A stretch of DNA of 64,000 nucleotides, taken from NCBI GenBank assembly GCA_017654935.2, contig CM065691.1:33273597-33337596 (forward strand), written 5' to 3'. The first letter of the stretch is position 1, and every line of letters starts with the position of its first letter. Under the pieces are notes generated by a model. The model was not told where the DNA came from. It made no database searches and saw nothing but the letters and a program-made list of their open reading frames with translations. The DNA comes from Phymorhynchus buccinoides (taxonomy: Eukaryota; Mollusca; Gastropoda; Neogastropoda; Raphitomidae). This document shows, piece after piece, positions 47,464-58,090 of the stretch. The position numbers and the translations under genes are program-made.

Positions 47464-49904
47464 CCTAGAGGAGTATCTCACACTCTTAGAGCGGGACGCG
47501 ACGTACCCAGCTCTAAAGGGCTTCTTGAAGCCAAAACGAGGGCGAGAGGCCTGTTGCGGACGAAATGGTTGGGCACGGGGCTGGTTCAACAGGGCCCGAT
47601 AGATAGCCTTCTGGCTATCAGCTGACTTCCTCTTTGAAGAGGACTCGAGAACTGGGGCAACCGATTCTTCCCCGAACAAGCCCGACTCCGGAAGGGGAAG
47701 AGAGCGCAAAACGCTCCTTTTCCCTGGACGAAAGAGACCTGTTCTGCGCCAGAAAAGAATCCCGGGCCAAGGCACAGGTTTGAACCTTCAAACCAGCCGT
47801 GACATCAGAGAGGCTCTGTAGCACATTGCCCAAAAGGGCTAGAGAGACTCCAACGGAAGCTTCATCCACCTGATCAAAGAACTGAAAAACCGCCGGTGAA
47901 TCAGAGGCTGATTTGCCTAGAGACTCCGCCAAGGTTTGCACGAGAGAGGTGGCCATGCCACAAGCCCTGAGAGAACCAGACAGAGATTCCTCGAGAGACT
48001 TGAAGGCCGAAGGCTTGAACGTGACGGGAGGAACAGCAGCAGGACCCCAAGGACTCCACCTCCTCAGCAGAAGGTTTGGAGACGGAGGGGAAGGGCAGGT
48101 ATTCCGTCGGTAGGGGGACGAAAGGTCTGAATCTAGGTACCAAAAAGGAACCGAACTGAGACGAGGCCGGCTGAGAACGCCCCAGATTAGCCTCAGCAAT
48201 CTGTTTCAACGAAAGGACCTTGCCGGTCCTCAACGTGAACTCCGCTTTAACCACCAAATCCTCCGGGAAGGAGGGGGCTTGGAGAGTCAAAGAGCTCTTG
48301 GCCTGCAGAAGAGAGCCAACCGCGTGATCAGTGGCGGACTCCTGATGGGAGGAACGCACAGGTACCACGTAAGGGCACGATCGAGACAAAATCTTGAGAA
48401 GATTCTGAACCGAGGACTCAGTGTGAGAGTGAGGGACCTCCGACTGAGGGTCCAGTTCCATGTCTGACTCATAGTCGGACTGAAACTCAGAGAATTCCCT
48501 GGAGGGGTCTGGCCGTTGAAGCTTCTGATAAGGGCGGCCCAAAGAGTCAAACACCACCGGAGGGCCATGCCTGGAAGAGGGCTCTGCCGGTAGGGAGTGA
48601 GAGGATCTCTGAACACCGGCCGGAACCGGGAGAACGTGGCGTCCTCCGTGCGAGCGGGACATTCCCGGTTGACCCAAACCGGAGGAACGAACCGGAAATT
48701 CATCATCGGAATTTTCCGGTTCTAGGCGAACCCTTTCCCGGTATGTCCGCGTTGGCCAAGCAACCGGGAGACAACCGGATGATTACCGGGTAAACACCGG
48801 GAGAACCGGAGGAAACGGTCTCGCAACCGGGAGAAGCAAATAACCGGTTGCGGTGGGAATGCCAAGAGGCTCCAACCGTGCCATCCCCCGGTATGTCCGC
48901 GTTGGCCAAGCAACCGGGAGACAACCGGGAGAAACCGGATGAATACCGGGTGAAACCGGGTAAGCACCGGGAGAACCGGAGGAAACCGTCTCACAACCGT
49001 GAGAAGCGAATTTCCGGTTGCGGTGGGACTGCCAAGAGGCCCCAACCGCGCCAGTGCCAGGATCACTGGAGAGCCATCCCCCGGGAGGGGGGTATGGACT
49101 CTTATCGGTATCGAAGGTGCCCCGCACCGACCGATTTGACTGTCCTGGTAACCTCTCCCTCGAACTGAGTGGAGGATTTGAGCCCGGACTCAGGAAAGGG
49201 AACAGGCCGTTCCCGATCCTGGAGGTACCTCCCAGGTACCACCGGATGATTGCCTGACAGACTGGCCAGTCTGGTGACAGAGGAGTCACCTCTGTCACTA
49301 GGCAAGCTCCCCGGAGGGGAGCCTCTCTGTTCCGTAAACATCAAGCCCACAGGACGGAAACCAGAGGTGGAAAGGGATTTCCTATCCCTGTTGAGGTCGA
49401 CGCTGGCCTTAGCGGACAAGGGCCTCCTGGAGGCAAGCCTGTGAACAGAAGAAGGAGAGAGGGTTGCGCCAGTGACAGTCTCACGAGAAGAGACAACTGG
49501 CGGCACCCTCTCTGGCCTAAACATAGAACCGAAATAGGAGGAAGATTCTGTCGATGCGAAAGGGAGAACCCTGAAACCCGAAGAGTCCAAGTGACGAAAG
49601 AAAGACAGCGTAGTACAAAGCCTGCGAGTCCAACGGAAAAGGAGAAGGAGCAGAAACCTCCGAAGGGAGAGAAACTGGAATGGGCTCCGAAACCGGTTAG
49701 GCCGGTGTAACCGAAACGGACTGTGACTGGACGAGACGTAGGATTTGTGAGAGGATTAGACGAAAACTTCTTGAGAAGATTAAGAGAACCTGCCCAAAGG
49801 GTCCCTAGTGAGAGAAGAAGAGTCAACTGACTTGGAAAACAGAAAAACAACCGAAGCAGAAACTGCTTTCCCCGAAGTGGAAACCGAGGGGTGCAAGAAG
49901 CCAT
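47329..49904 (-). pseudogene. gag-like region of DIRS element 1, several frames
   Basis: Protein-like sequence is spread over three frames. 47901-48677 is acidic and Ser-rich (SREFSEFQSDYESDMELDPQ, LVVKAEFTLRTGKVLSLKQI). 47618-48060 contains LRACGMATSLVQTLAESLGK, PAVFQFFDQVDEASVGVSLA and SLSSREKERFA. 47329-47700 is basic (SSSKRKSADSQKAIYRALLN, PFRPQQASRPRFGFKK), as in nucleic-acid-binding gag tails. Shifts lie near 48060 and 47700. Upstream, 48700-49600 is Pro/Ser/Arg-rich with a duplicated block, and an ATG in good context is at 49904 (MASCTPRFPLRGKQ), although its frame soon loses protein character. I cannot give one continuous product. Confidence 0.7.
48735..49040. repeat. Tandem ~154-bp duplication in the gag region of DIRS element 1
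   Basis: CCCGGTATGTCCGCGTTGGC and CAAGCAACCGGGAGACAACC start at about 48738 and again at about 48892. Both are followed by runs of ACCGGG motifs and a GGTTGCGGTGGGA(A/C)TGCCAAGAGG block. Confidence 0.85.
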
Positions 49905-50133
49905 AATGGCTGACGCCACCCCGAAAACGAACAACAGAGTGAACGAAATAATTTTTCAACTAAAACGAACACCAAGAAATGACAATGAAATAATATCGAT
50001 AGGATGACTAACAGCCTTCCCAAGAAACTGAATAGAACAAAGCTATGCACGGAACGAACCCACCAGATAGACAAGAGTCAGAAAAGGCGGAGCAGGGTAG
50101 GCCCAGGTGTGGTTGAAAGGCTGGAAAATTTAA

Positions 50134-50307
50134 GAATGACATATCCGGTGCCCCAAGGGTGCGCGTCATACCCGGAAGTAAGGGGAGTCACTCCCGCTAC
50201 TCCCTGCGGTATGGGTGCAGTCCCTTGGGGCCACTTTCGTTTTAGCTATGTGCTAGGGTAAGGTTCCAGGTTGTTTTAGGCTAATGCAGTTGTTTTGAGT
50301 GTTGGTA
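50134..50307 (-). repeat. Right inverted terminal repeat of DIRS element 1
   Basis: Complement of 44055-44228. As the 5' end of the minus-strand element it should hold the promoter, but I see no clear core-promoter motif. Confidence 0.92.
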
Positions 50308-50370
50308 TAGTATGATTAAATTAGATTGGTGGATTTTTATTAATCCCTACTATCTATTTAACTAAATACT

Positions 50371-50544
50371 TACCAACACCTGAAACAACTGCATTAGCGT
50401 TAAGCGACCTGGAGCTATACCATAGCAAAGAGAAAAACGAAAGTAGGCCTGGCCTTGACCCCTAGCCGGATGGGGGCGGGAGTGATCCCCCCTTACCGGT
50501 CTAGCTGTGGCTAGGCCAATGAGCGCCTACTTCCGCCATTACAA
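50371..50544 (+). repeat. Left inverted terminal repeat of DIRS element 2
   Basis: Begins TACCAACACCTGAAACAACT and ends CCGCCATTACAA. Complementary to 56251-56425. Clearly related to, but distinct from, the repeat of element 1. Confidence 0.92.
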
Positions 50545-50600
50545 AATTTTACAGGAAGCATCTTATAGTGAGGGAGGATACAAGGGAGGGTACCTCGTTT

Positions 50601-50703
50601 GTTTCAGGTGTTGGTAAGTATTTAGTTAAATAGATAGTAGGGATTAATAAAAATCCACCAATCTACTTTAACCATACTGTACCAACACCTGAAACAACTG
50701 CAG
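50601..50703. repeat. Internal complementary region of DIRS element 2
   Basis: GTTTCAGGTGTTGGTAAGTA ... GGATTAATAAAAATCC is the complement of the left outer end. CCACCAATCTACTTTAACCA ... CCAACACCTGAAAC is the complement of the right outer end. It predicts that the circle junction read AGATTGGTGGATTTTTATT. Confidence 0.9.
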
Positions 50704-50993
50704 ATTACCAAAGCGGAGGAGGGTAGATGCTTCAGTAACCCAACCCACCGCGTGAGAGCGAGACCTGGGCGCTTTTTTCCCTTGGGGGGTTAAAAAAGTG
50801 GTAATTCCCACTAGTCCCCTTCAAAAAAGCCCTGAGCCCTGAGTCCCCCTTTTAACTCCTTTAGCCTAAATGCGGCTTAGAAAGGGGAGGTAAAAGGCCT
50901 GCTCCAAATATTGCCCCAAAACATCATTGCAATGATATACCCACTAAAGTACGATAGGGGGAGTCGTTGGGAGCTTGCCTCCGTACTTACAGT

Positions 50994-51960
50994 TTAGACG
51001 GAGACGGCGGTCTGGGCGACAACTATCTTCCTGATAGTGAAGGAGTCGTCGTCATGTTTCGTGGCCACGTACCTCAGGTAGAAGTTGGGGAACGTGTTGA
51101 CCGACTTCCAGAAGGCGGCTGACACGATATTCACCAAGGGAACCCCCTTAACGAGAGCGAGCGAGGCGCTGATTGCGCGCAGCTCGTGAACCCTGATAAA
51201 GCCGGATGGCAGGCTAACGAGAGACTGAGAGTAGGCTAGCTTCACACAGTCTAACAACCATGTTGCTACCGTGTTCTTAGAAAACGTCTTTAGCGTACTT
51301 AGGGTAATAGAAAGAAACAATCTTCTTCTAGAGCCCCTAAAACCTTTGGTTCTAGACAGGTAGGATCTGAGCGCGCGGACCGGACAGAGAAAAACGGTCC
51401 GCGTCGTCCGGGCAGAGAATTGTCCGCAAACTGGAGATAGAGAGCAGAGGAGACTCGACATCGCCGGGCTGATTCTTGGCCCTGAACTCGGGCAAAAAGT
51501 AAAGCGAAACGGACGAGAAATCCTCAGCGAACTCGACGTCCCTGGAGAGCCCGCTAAGGGAGTGGAGGCAACTGACCCGTCTGGCCGATGCGAGAGCAAT
51601 CAAGAACACCGTCTTGAAAGTGAGGAAAGCGAGAGGTTCACAGCGATCCCTTAGATAATTCTAAACAAGAAACACGTCCCATTGCGGGACCCGGACAGTC
51701 CTCGCCGGGGCCCGCAAACGCACTGCGTCCAAAATGTGGGACACCCGCGGAGCGGAGAGCTCAGAGGTTCGATCAAAACCTAAGGCTAACGAACTGGTGT
51801 TAATCAGAGCAGCCTTGTAGTCAGAAAGGGTCTGAACAGAGAGGCCCTAAGTCCTGTGCAAGTGGGACAGGAACTCCACCAACTGGACTGTGGTAGGGTG
51901 CAGCGCGTGAAATTCCGACGTGGACGGAACATGGCTGACTAAAAAAGCAGCCAGGAGATG
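50994..51960 (-). pseudogene. Decayed tyrosine recombinase of DIRS element 2
   Basis: The C-terminal two thirds are recognisable: SARRVSCLHSLSGLSRDVEF (first catalytic Arg), PVRALRSYLSRTKGFRG, RVHELRAISASLALVKGVP (H-x-x-R box) and FPNFYLRYVATKHDDD (nucleophile Tyr), ending at 50994. The frame changes at a five-A run at 51390-51394. The N-terminal part (51640-51960) survives only as interrupted fragments, with an in-frame TAA near 51660 and another stop near 51850. It is closely related to the recombinase of element 1. Confidence 0.85.
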
Positions 51961-52009
51961 ACAAACCCCGCATGGAGTCACCTAGAGCAGCCAAGGCAGA
52001 AACAAAACG

Positions 52010-54418
52010 GATGAGTGGCCGGACCGGGCCACCACACGCTGCTACGCCCTTTCGAACCGGAAAAATATCGATCGAAGTGGCGAGACTGAGTCAAAAACAA
52101 AATGGCCCACATCTGGACAAGACTTGTTCAGAATGTCGGGCGAGCAAAGGACAGATGACGGGATAGAGACAGCTAGTACTAAATGATTAAGATGAGAATC
52201 CGCAAAACAGCAGATTCAACCTCTAAACTAGCAAACTGAGAAGCCACGGAACGAATGTGCAACTGCACTTCGAAACCAACTCTACATGCTAAGTAAGACC
52301 GTAGGGAGACAAAATAAAAACTACCTCTGACATAGGGACAGACCGAAACAGCAACATAGTTGCTATTGCATGACGTCAAATCAAACCAGATGACGCGGAA
52401 ATGTCCCCACTGAAAAGGAAAAATGTAGACAAAAGCGGAACAGTGTGCAAACGTGACGTAAACACACCTCGACTTAACCCATTTCAACGGCACTGACTCA
52501 AAATGGGGGTGGGGGGCCAGTCGAACACCCAGTCGAACAACTTAAGTTGAAAATTGACGTTTAGTGATCGGACAGCTGTGCATGGAAGATCATGTTAGAC
52601 GGACAGATGAGTCCGATCGGGACGGAACCAGACCGACAAGGAAGGCTGGAACGAGTGAACGAGTCCACTGGAAGAACAACTCATGGTTGTAATCAGAGGA
52701 AACGAGTGTCTGAAACAGAGCAAGTAAAAACCATGCCTGCCAGAACAGACATCATTCGAAAGAACGGCGAAGCCGGGGCCGTTCAGGAAGGCAACAAGGG
52801 TACGGTTGAACAACCCTCGGTTGCAACCGTGAAGGAAGGAGCGCACGCTCCGACTTCTCTCTGCAAGGGCCTTAGTATACCTTGGCAGGAAGGAGCTCCG
52901 AAACTGACTCCATCAGACTAAGAAGTCTGAGGAGACGGAAAAGTGTGACCGACTTCGTACTGAGAGGACGGACACCAACAGAGAAAACGAGGACAGTGTC
53001 CTCCGAGGCTGAGACTGTGAATCCGACCGTGTCGAACCCCATCTCCAGGCAGTCTTTAAGTGCCCCAAAAAGAGTCTCTGGCCAGAAGAATCACCAAGAG
53101 AAGCTAGAGCCACTCCAAAGGTTGGTTCAATCACGGACTCAAAGAGCCTGAAAACCGCAAGAGAGGTCGTTGGAGAGGTTTTGCTCAAAGTACAGCAATG
53201 AACCGAATCAACAACGTCACAAAAGCACAGCCCTTGAGGGCTTTGGACAAAGATGCTTGCAACTCTTGTCATAATGGAGTTTCTCCACTACAGCCTTAGA
53301 AGGCTTGGAGAAAGAGGGAAACGGGAGGTAGTCCATGGACACCTAGCACCGACTTGAACGGCCGAACAACAAAAAAGCCCACGGGAACTGAATCTTCCTT
53401 GGGCCAGGTAGACCTGCCCAAAGAGAAACGGTTAGTTACTGCGAGAAGCGTAACAGAGTATCCAAGTGACGTCAGGATAACCGTGGAAAAAACCAATTGA
53501 ACGGTACTAACTTAGAAAGAACGGTAGAGGATTGAGGGACAAAAAATAACCGTTTCAACGGCCATGACTTGTAAAGAGTAACCCAAGTCCAAAAAACAAG
53601 GCCTGACAGGATGGGCCGAAAAGGAGGACCGGTTGAATGAGAAATCAGGTTGAACAACTGTTGTTGTAACCAGAAAGGCATGAAACTGAAGAGAGCAAGA
53701 AAAACCATGCTCGTCAGAATCGAAGAAACGGACCATCAGGAGCCGTTGCAACAGCCATGAATGAAACAAAGAAAAACGATGGATCATTCCCAAAAGCCAC
53801 CGTGCCAAACGGAAGGTCAGAATCACCATGAGGTTCTTGAAGAACCGGAACGGAACCCGACGGTCCGTTGCCCAACCCGGTAAAATGGATCGGAGAAAGC
53901 GATCGATCAGAAGCACAAGAGCTCGAGATCAGCAGATCGAAGTAGATCTAACCAGATGATTAGAGGGTACAAGAGAACTCTTCTTGTGAGAAAACCCCTG
54001 AAGAGCCCAACGATGAACCAAAAACCGAAGAAAACGGCCGGTTCATTCACGGACTCAAAGAGCCTGAAAACCACAGGAGAATTCGTAGGAGAAAAAAGTT
54101 TCCCCAAATTCTCTGCGATGGGCCGAACCAACGAAGCCGCAGCCAGCCCTTGAGGGCTTAGACAAAGATTCCTCCAACTGCTTGAAGTTGGAAGACTTAA
54201 TCTTGGTCGGGGCAAGATTCCTGTCGCAAAGGAGCTTCTCTGCTTCGGCCTTAGAAGGCTAAAGCGAAACGGTTAGCTTCTGCCATCTTCCCGGCACAAA
54301 GGAAAGCCTTGCTTTCCGATTGGAGTGGTCCAGAAGCTTAGGAGCTTGCAAGAACCAGAGCTCCTTTTCCTGGTGAGTGGCCGGACCGGGCCAAAACACG
54401 CTGCTACGCCCTTGCCTG
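52010..54418 (-). pseudogene. Duplicated gag-like block of DIRS element 2, bracketed by a direct repeat
   Basis: Two diverged copies of the same gag-like block lie side by side (about 52560-53330 and 53480-54260). Both encode a VFRLFESV-EP segment (VFRLFESVIEPTFGVALASL and VFRLFESVNEPAVFFGF), comparable to VFQFFDQVDEASVGVSLA in element 1. Both share the nucleotide block GTTGTAA-CAGA...AAAAACCATGC. The direct repeat GAGTGGCCGGACCGGGCCA ... ACACGCTGCTACGCCCTT lies at about 52013-52052 and 54374-54413. The RT/RNase H region that should separate gag and recombinase is missing. Confidence 0.65.
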
Positions 54419-54559
54419 GATGGAGACGGACTTAGCTAAGTCCACGTCGGAAGGCCCGGGTCCAAAGGAGGACGCTGGGAGGGAGGCCCGAGTGCGCGGC
54501 AGAGGCAGAGGCCTCCTGCCGAGAGAGGCCCAACCTGCCCGAGGCCTGGAGTACCGGGG

Positions 54560-54965
54560 AGCCCGCGGCCTCCGAACATGGCCCCGAGGCCTCCCATCGA
54601 GGGAGGCCCGGTGAGGGAGGACCAAGGTAGCCGGAGAGGCCTAGGCCCGGGGAGGCCGCGGCCTCCCAGGCCGAGGTCTCCGAGCACGGCCCCCGAGGCC
54701 TCCCACCGAGGGAGGCCTGGGTCCGAAGGAGGCCTGAGGAAGCCGGAGAGGGCCCAGGCCCGGGGAGGCCGCGGCCTCCGAGCACGGCCCCCGAGGCCTC
54801 CCACCAAGGGAGGCCCGGGTCCGAAGGAGGCCCGGCGAGGGGGCCGGAGAGGCCTAGGACCGGGGAGGCCGCGGCCCCCAAGGCCTCCCACCGAGGGAGG
54901 CCCGGGTCCGCCGGGGGCCCGGTGAGGGAGTCCTGACGGAGCCGGAGAGGCCTAGGCCGGGAGGC
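54560..54965. repeat. GC-rich degenerate minisatellite in DIRS element 2
   Basis: Repeats of GAGGCCGCGGCCTCC, GAGCACGGCCCCCGAGGCCT and CCCACCGAGGGAGGCCCGGG, roughly 120 bases per unit, three to four copies. The base composition is far more GC-rich than the surrounding DNA. Confidence 0.85.
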
Positions 54966-55014
54966 CTCGTCGGTGGGGAGGCCTCATCCGTCCGTAGACG
55001 TGTCGACCGGCCTC

Positions 55015-55390
55015 CTGGCCGGGAAAACACTCAACCGATGTTACCCCCACTGGGGCGAACACCGGGAGACTCTCTTGGCCCAAGGCCCCAGGCCTGGGTG
55101 AAGGGCCAAGAGAGGTACCAACAACACCATCGGAGACTTTCCGACGGCGAAGTGGTGTTAGCCGGTAGGCCTCAGTGTCCCCGGGCCGTGGTGCCGGGCC
55201 TCCCGGCCGGAAATCCACTCAACCGGAGTCCCCACCGCTGGGGGGAGCACCAGGAGATCCTCTCGGACCGAGGCCCGCGGCCAGGGCAAAGCGGCCGAGA
55301 GGAGCACCAACCCCGCCTTCGGAGACTTTCCGACTGCGGGGCGGCGATAGCCGGTAGGCCTCGGGCTCCCCGGCCGGGGAGGGGTCGAGA
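55015..55390 (-). repeat. Two-copy ~180-bp repeat inside the gag-like frame of DIRS element 2
   Basis: On the minus strand the two units encode EAYRLSPPRSRKVSEGGVGA and EAYRLTPLRRRKVSDGVVGT, each followed by a Gly/Pro-rich segment. At the DNA level both carry GGAGACTTTCCGAC and TAGCCGGTAGGCCTC. Confidence 0.85.
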
Positions 55391-56019
55391 GGCCTACGGC
55401 CTTCCGGGCTCGAGTTTCCTTCGAGGTACCGGGATGTCTGATTGAGGCCCCAGTCGTGAGACCTCGACACATGGTCGGAAGGGGGCCTCCGTCGCCCTCT
55501 CTCCAACATAGGGTCGGCGAGGTGGAAACTAGGCGAGTCCCCGAGTGCAAACGTGCCACTCGGGGCTACAGACATGCGCGGCTGCGACTTATCCAACGAA
55601 GTTGAAGCTGAAGGCGTGGAAGACCGGGTCGAAGTGGTGGCCGTGGTAGAAAGAGGCCTCCTGTCTAAACACAAAGGCACGGAAGAACCAACGGACGAAA
55701 TTGGCCGAGAGGCCTTATGTTGATGAGAAGGGGAAGCCCGACGAGTCAAAACGATGAACGAAAGAGTCGAAGACAGAAGTCGAGACGGACGAAAAACCAA
55801 CCGTGGAGGCCTTAGGAGGCCTAGACGGAGAAGAGTGAGAGCGCTTAGACTTAGACTAGAGTGCTTAGACTTCGATTTGTCAGAAACTGAACGGATAGAT
55901 CTATCCGAGGATTCCTTAGAAGAAAAACGGCCTGCTTCATCCCTAGGAAGAGGAGAACGGACCAAGGGGTCAACTTGAACTTTGGGAGAAACATTCGAGT
56001 TTGAGCCTGAAGTGGCCAT
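55219..56019 (-). CDS. gag-like N-terminal ORF of DIRS element 2
   Basis: A 266-codon frame from ATG at 56019 (MATSGSNSNVSPKVQVDPLV) to a stop at 55219. Ser/Arg/Pro-rich and highly basic, with SKESSDRSIRSVSDKSKSKH and a C-terminal segment that falls in the 180-bp repeat. It starts about 230 bases inside the right inverted terminal repeat, where the first ORF of a DIRS element is expected. In the literature such proteins are called gag-like. No conserved domain is visible. A frame open upstream to 56073 offers an earlier Met, but it lacks protein-like composition. Confidence 0.6.
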   Translation of the reverse strand: MATSGSNSNVSPKVQVDPLVRSPLPRDEAGRFSSKESSDRSIRSVSDKSKSKHSSLSLSALTLLRLGLLRPPRLVFRPSRLLSSTLSFIVLTRRASPSHQHKASRPISSVGSSVPLCLDRRPLSTTATTSTRSSTPSASTSLDKSQPRMSVAPSGTFALGDSPSFHLADPMLERGRRRPPSDHVSRSHDWGLNQTSRYLEGNSSPEGRRPLDPSPAGEPEAYRLSPPRSRKVSEGGVGAPLGRFALAAGLGPRGSPGAPPSGGDSG

Positions 56020-56250
56020 ATCATGTGCGTGCGCGCGTGCACTGGAGCACAACGAGTGAGAGACTCGACACAAAATTAATTATATCAAGTTCTAGAGAAG
56101 AGAGAACTATCAAAACTGAGCCAATCGAGACTCAGATACACCCTATGTTCGATGATAGGAGGAAAAGGAACAAACCCACCTAGTTTGAGTGTTAGATAAT
56201 AAAAATGTCAAGAGTGCTGGTAGCCCAGGTCTGCCATAAACGCTGGAAAA

Positions 56251-56425
56251 TTGTAATGGCGGAAGTAGGCGCTCATTGGCCTAGCCACAGCTAGACCGGT
56301 AAGGGGGGATCACTCCCGCCCCACATCCGGCTAGGGGTCAAGGCCAGGCCTACTTTCGTTTTTCTCTTTGCTATGGTATAGCTCCAGGTCGCTTAACGCT
56401 AATGCAGTTGTTTCAGGTGTTGGTA
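56251..56425 (-). repeat. Right inverted terminal repeat of DIRS element 2
   Basis: Begins TTGTAATGGCGGAAGTAGGC and ends TTTCAGGTGTTGGTA. Complement of 50371-50544. Confidence 0.92.
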
Positions 56426-56499
56426 CAGTATGGTTAAAGTAGATTACTTGATTACTGTATTTTTTTTAAAAGCCTCCAATGACTGGTAAAATTCCTTCA

Positions 56500-58060
56500 C
56501 TATTTTTTTTTATATTGAACATGAACACCACATTATTTTTCATGAGAATTTAAAATTTCAAAATGTTTATACAAATAGAATGCACACATGCAAACACACA
56601 CTTTCTTCACTGTTTTTCAAAGAACATGAACACAAACATACCACATTGTTTTCCATGAAAATTTAAAAGTGTTCATATTTTTCACACAAGCAGCATGCAC
56701 ACATGCAAACACACACTTTCTTCACTGTTTTTCAAAGAACATGAACACAAACATACCACATTGTTTTCCATGAGAATTTAAAAGTGTTCATATTTTTCAC
56801 ACAAGCAGCATGCACACATGCAAACACACTTTCTTCACTGTTTTTCAAAGAACATGAACACAAACATACCAGACTGTTTTCCATGAGAATTTAAAAGTTC
56901 ATATTTTTCACACAAGCAGCATGCACACATGCAAACACACTTTCTTCACAGTTTTTCAAAGAACATGAACACAAACATACCACACTGTTTTCCATGAGAA
57001 TTTAAAAGAGTTCATATTTTTCACACAAGCAGCATGCACACATGCAAACACACTTTCTTCACTGTTTTTCAAAGAACATGAACACAAACATACCACTGTT
57101 TTCCATGAGAATTTAAAAGTGTTCATATTTTTCACACAAGCAGCATGCACACATGCAAACACACTTTCTTCACTGTTTTTCAAAGAACATGAACACAAAC
57201 ATACCACACTGTTTTCCATGAGAATTTAAAAGAGTTCATATTTTTCACACAAGCAGCATGCACACATGCAAACACACTTTCTTCACTGTTTTTCAAAGAA
57301 CATGAACACAAACATACCACTGTTTTCCATGAGAATTTAAAAGTGTTCATATTTTTCACACAAGCAGCATGCACACATGCAAACACACTTTCTTCACTGT
57401 TTTTCAAAGAACATGAACACAAACATACCAGTTTTCCATGAGAATTTAAAAGTGTTCATATTTTTCACACAAGCAGCATGCACACATGCAAACACACTTT
57501 CTTCACAGTTTTTCAAAGAACATGAACACAAACATACCACACTGTTTTCCATGAGAATTTAAAAGTGTTCATATTTTTCACACAAGCAGCATGCACACAT
57601 GCAAACACACTTTCTTCACTGTTTTTCAAAGAACATGAACACAAACATACCACATTGTTTTCCATGAGAATTTAAAAGTGTTCATATTTTTCACACAAGC
57701 AGCATGCACACATGCAAACACACTTTCTTCACAGTTTTTCAAAGAACATGAACACAAACATACCACACTGTTTTCCATGAGAATTTAAAAGTGTTCATAT
57801 TTTTCACACAAGCAGCATGCACACATGCAAACACACTTTCTTCACTGTTTTTCAAAGAACATGAACACAAACATACCACACTGAGAATTTAAAAGTGTTC
57901 ATATTTTTCACACAAGCAGCATGCACACATGCAAACACACTTTCTTCACTGTTTTTCAAAGAACATGAACACAAACATACCACACTGAGAATTTAAAAGT
58001 GTTCATATTTTTCACACAAGCAGCATGCACAAATATAAACACTTTCTTCACTGGTTTTTT
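56500..58060. repeat. Tandem array, ~113-bp unit, ~14 copies
   Basis: The unit includes CTGTTTTCCATGAGAATTTA, AAAGTGTTCATATTTTTCAC, ACAAGCAGCATGCACACATG, CAAACACACTTTCTTCACTG and AAAGAACATGAACACAAACA. Copies differ by a few bases and by small deletions. Single diverged copies reappear at 58566-58650 and 58917-58985 beyond two insertions, so the array once extended to about 58985. Confidence 0.95.
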
Positions 58061-58090
58061 TGGGGGGTGTAGAACATATACACAAACATA

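Larger units (their letters stand above)
44013..50327 (-). mobile_element. DIRS-type tyrosine-recombinase retrotransposon, element 1
   Basis: A 6.3-kb element read on the minus strand in the order gag-like region, RT/RNase H, tyrosine recombinase. It has 174-bp inverted terminal repeats (44055-44228 and 50134-50307) with short unique outer ends, and an internal complementary region at 44281-44391. It lacks LTRs and integrase. DIRS elements copy into a circle and integrate by recombinase without target-site duplication (family knowledge), and none is seen here. The right end (TTAAATTAGATT, 50327) directly abuts the second element. Frameshifts in gag and recombinase suggest decay or consensus errors, but the RT frame is long and open. 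Confidence 0.92.
50328..56445 (-). mobile_element. DIRS-type retrotransposon, element 2, RT-less
   Basis: A 6.1-kb element of a related family in the same orientation, starting at the very next base after element 1. Inverted terminal repeats are at 50371-50544 and 56251-56425, and the ICR is at 50601-50703. On the minus strand it has a gag-like N-terminal frame (56019 to 55219), GC-rich repeats, two diverged copies of a gag-like block and a decayed recombinase. I find no RT or RNase H motif anywhere in it, so it would have needed enzymes from another element. The right flank begins ACTTGATTACTG. Confidence 0.9.

Noticed and set aside
44013..50327. LTR retrotransposon or retrovirus-like element
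   Set aside because: Terminal repeats are inverted, there is no protease or DDE integrase, and a tyrosine recombinase and ICR are present, so it is DIRS-type.
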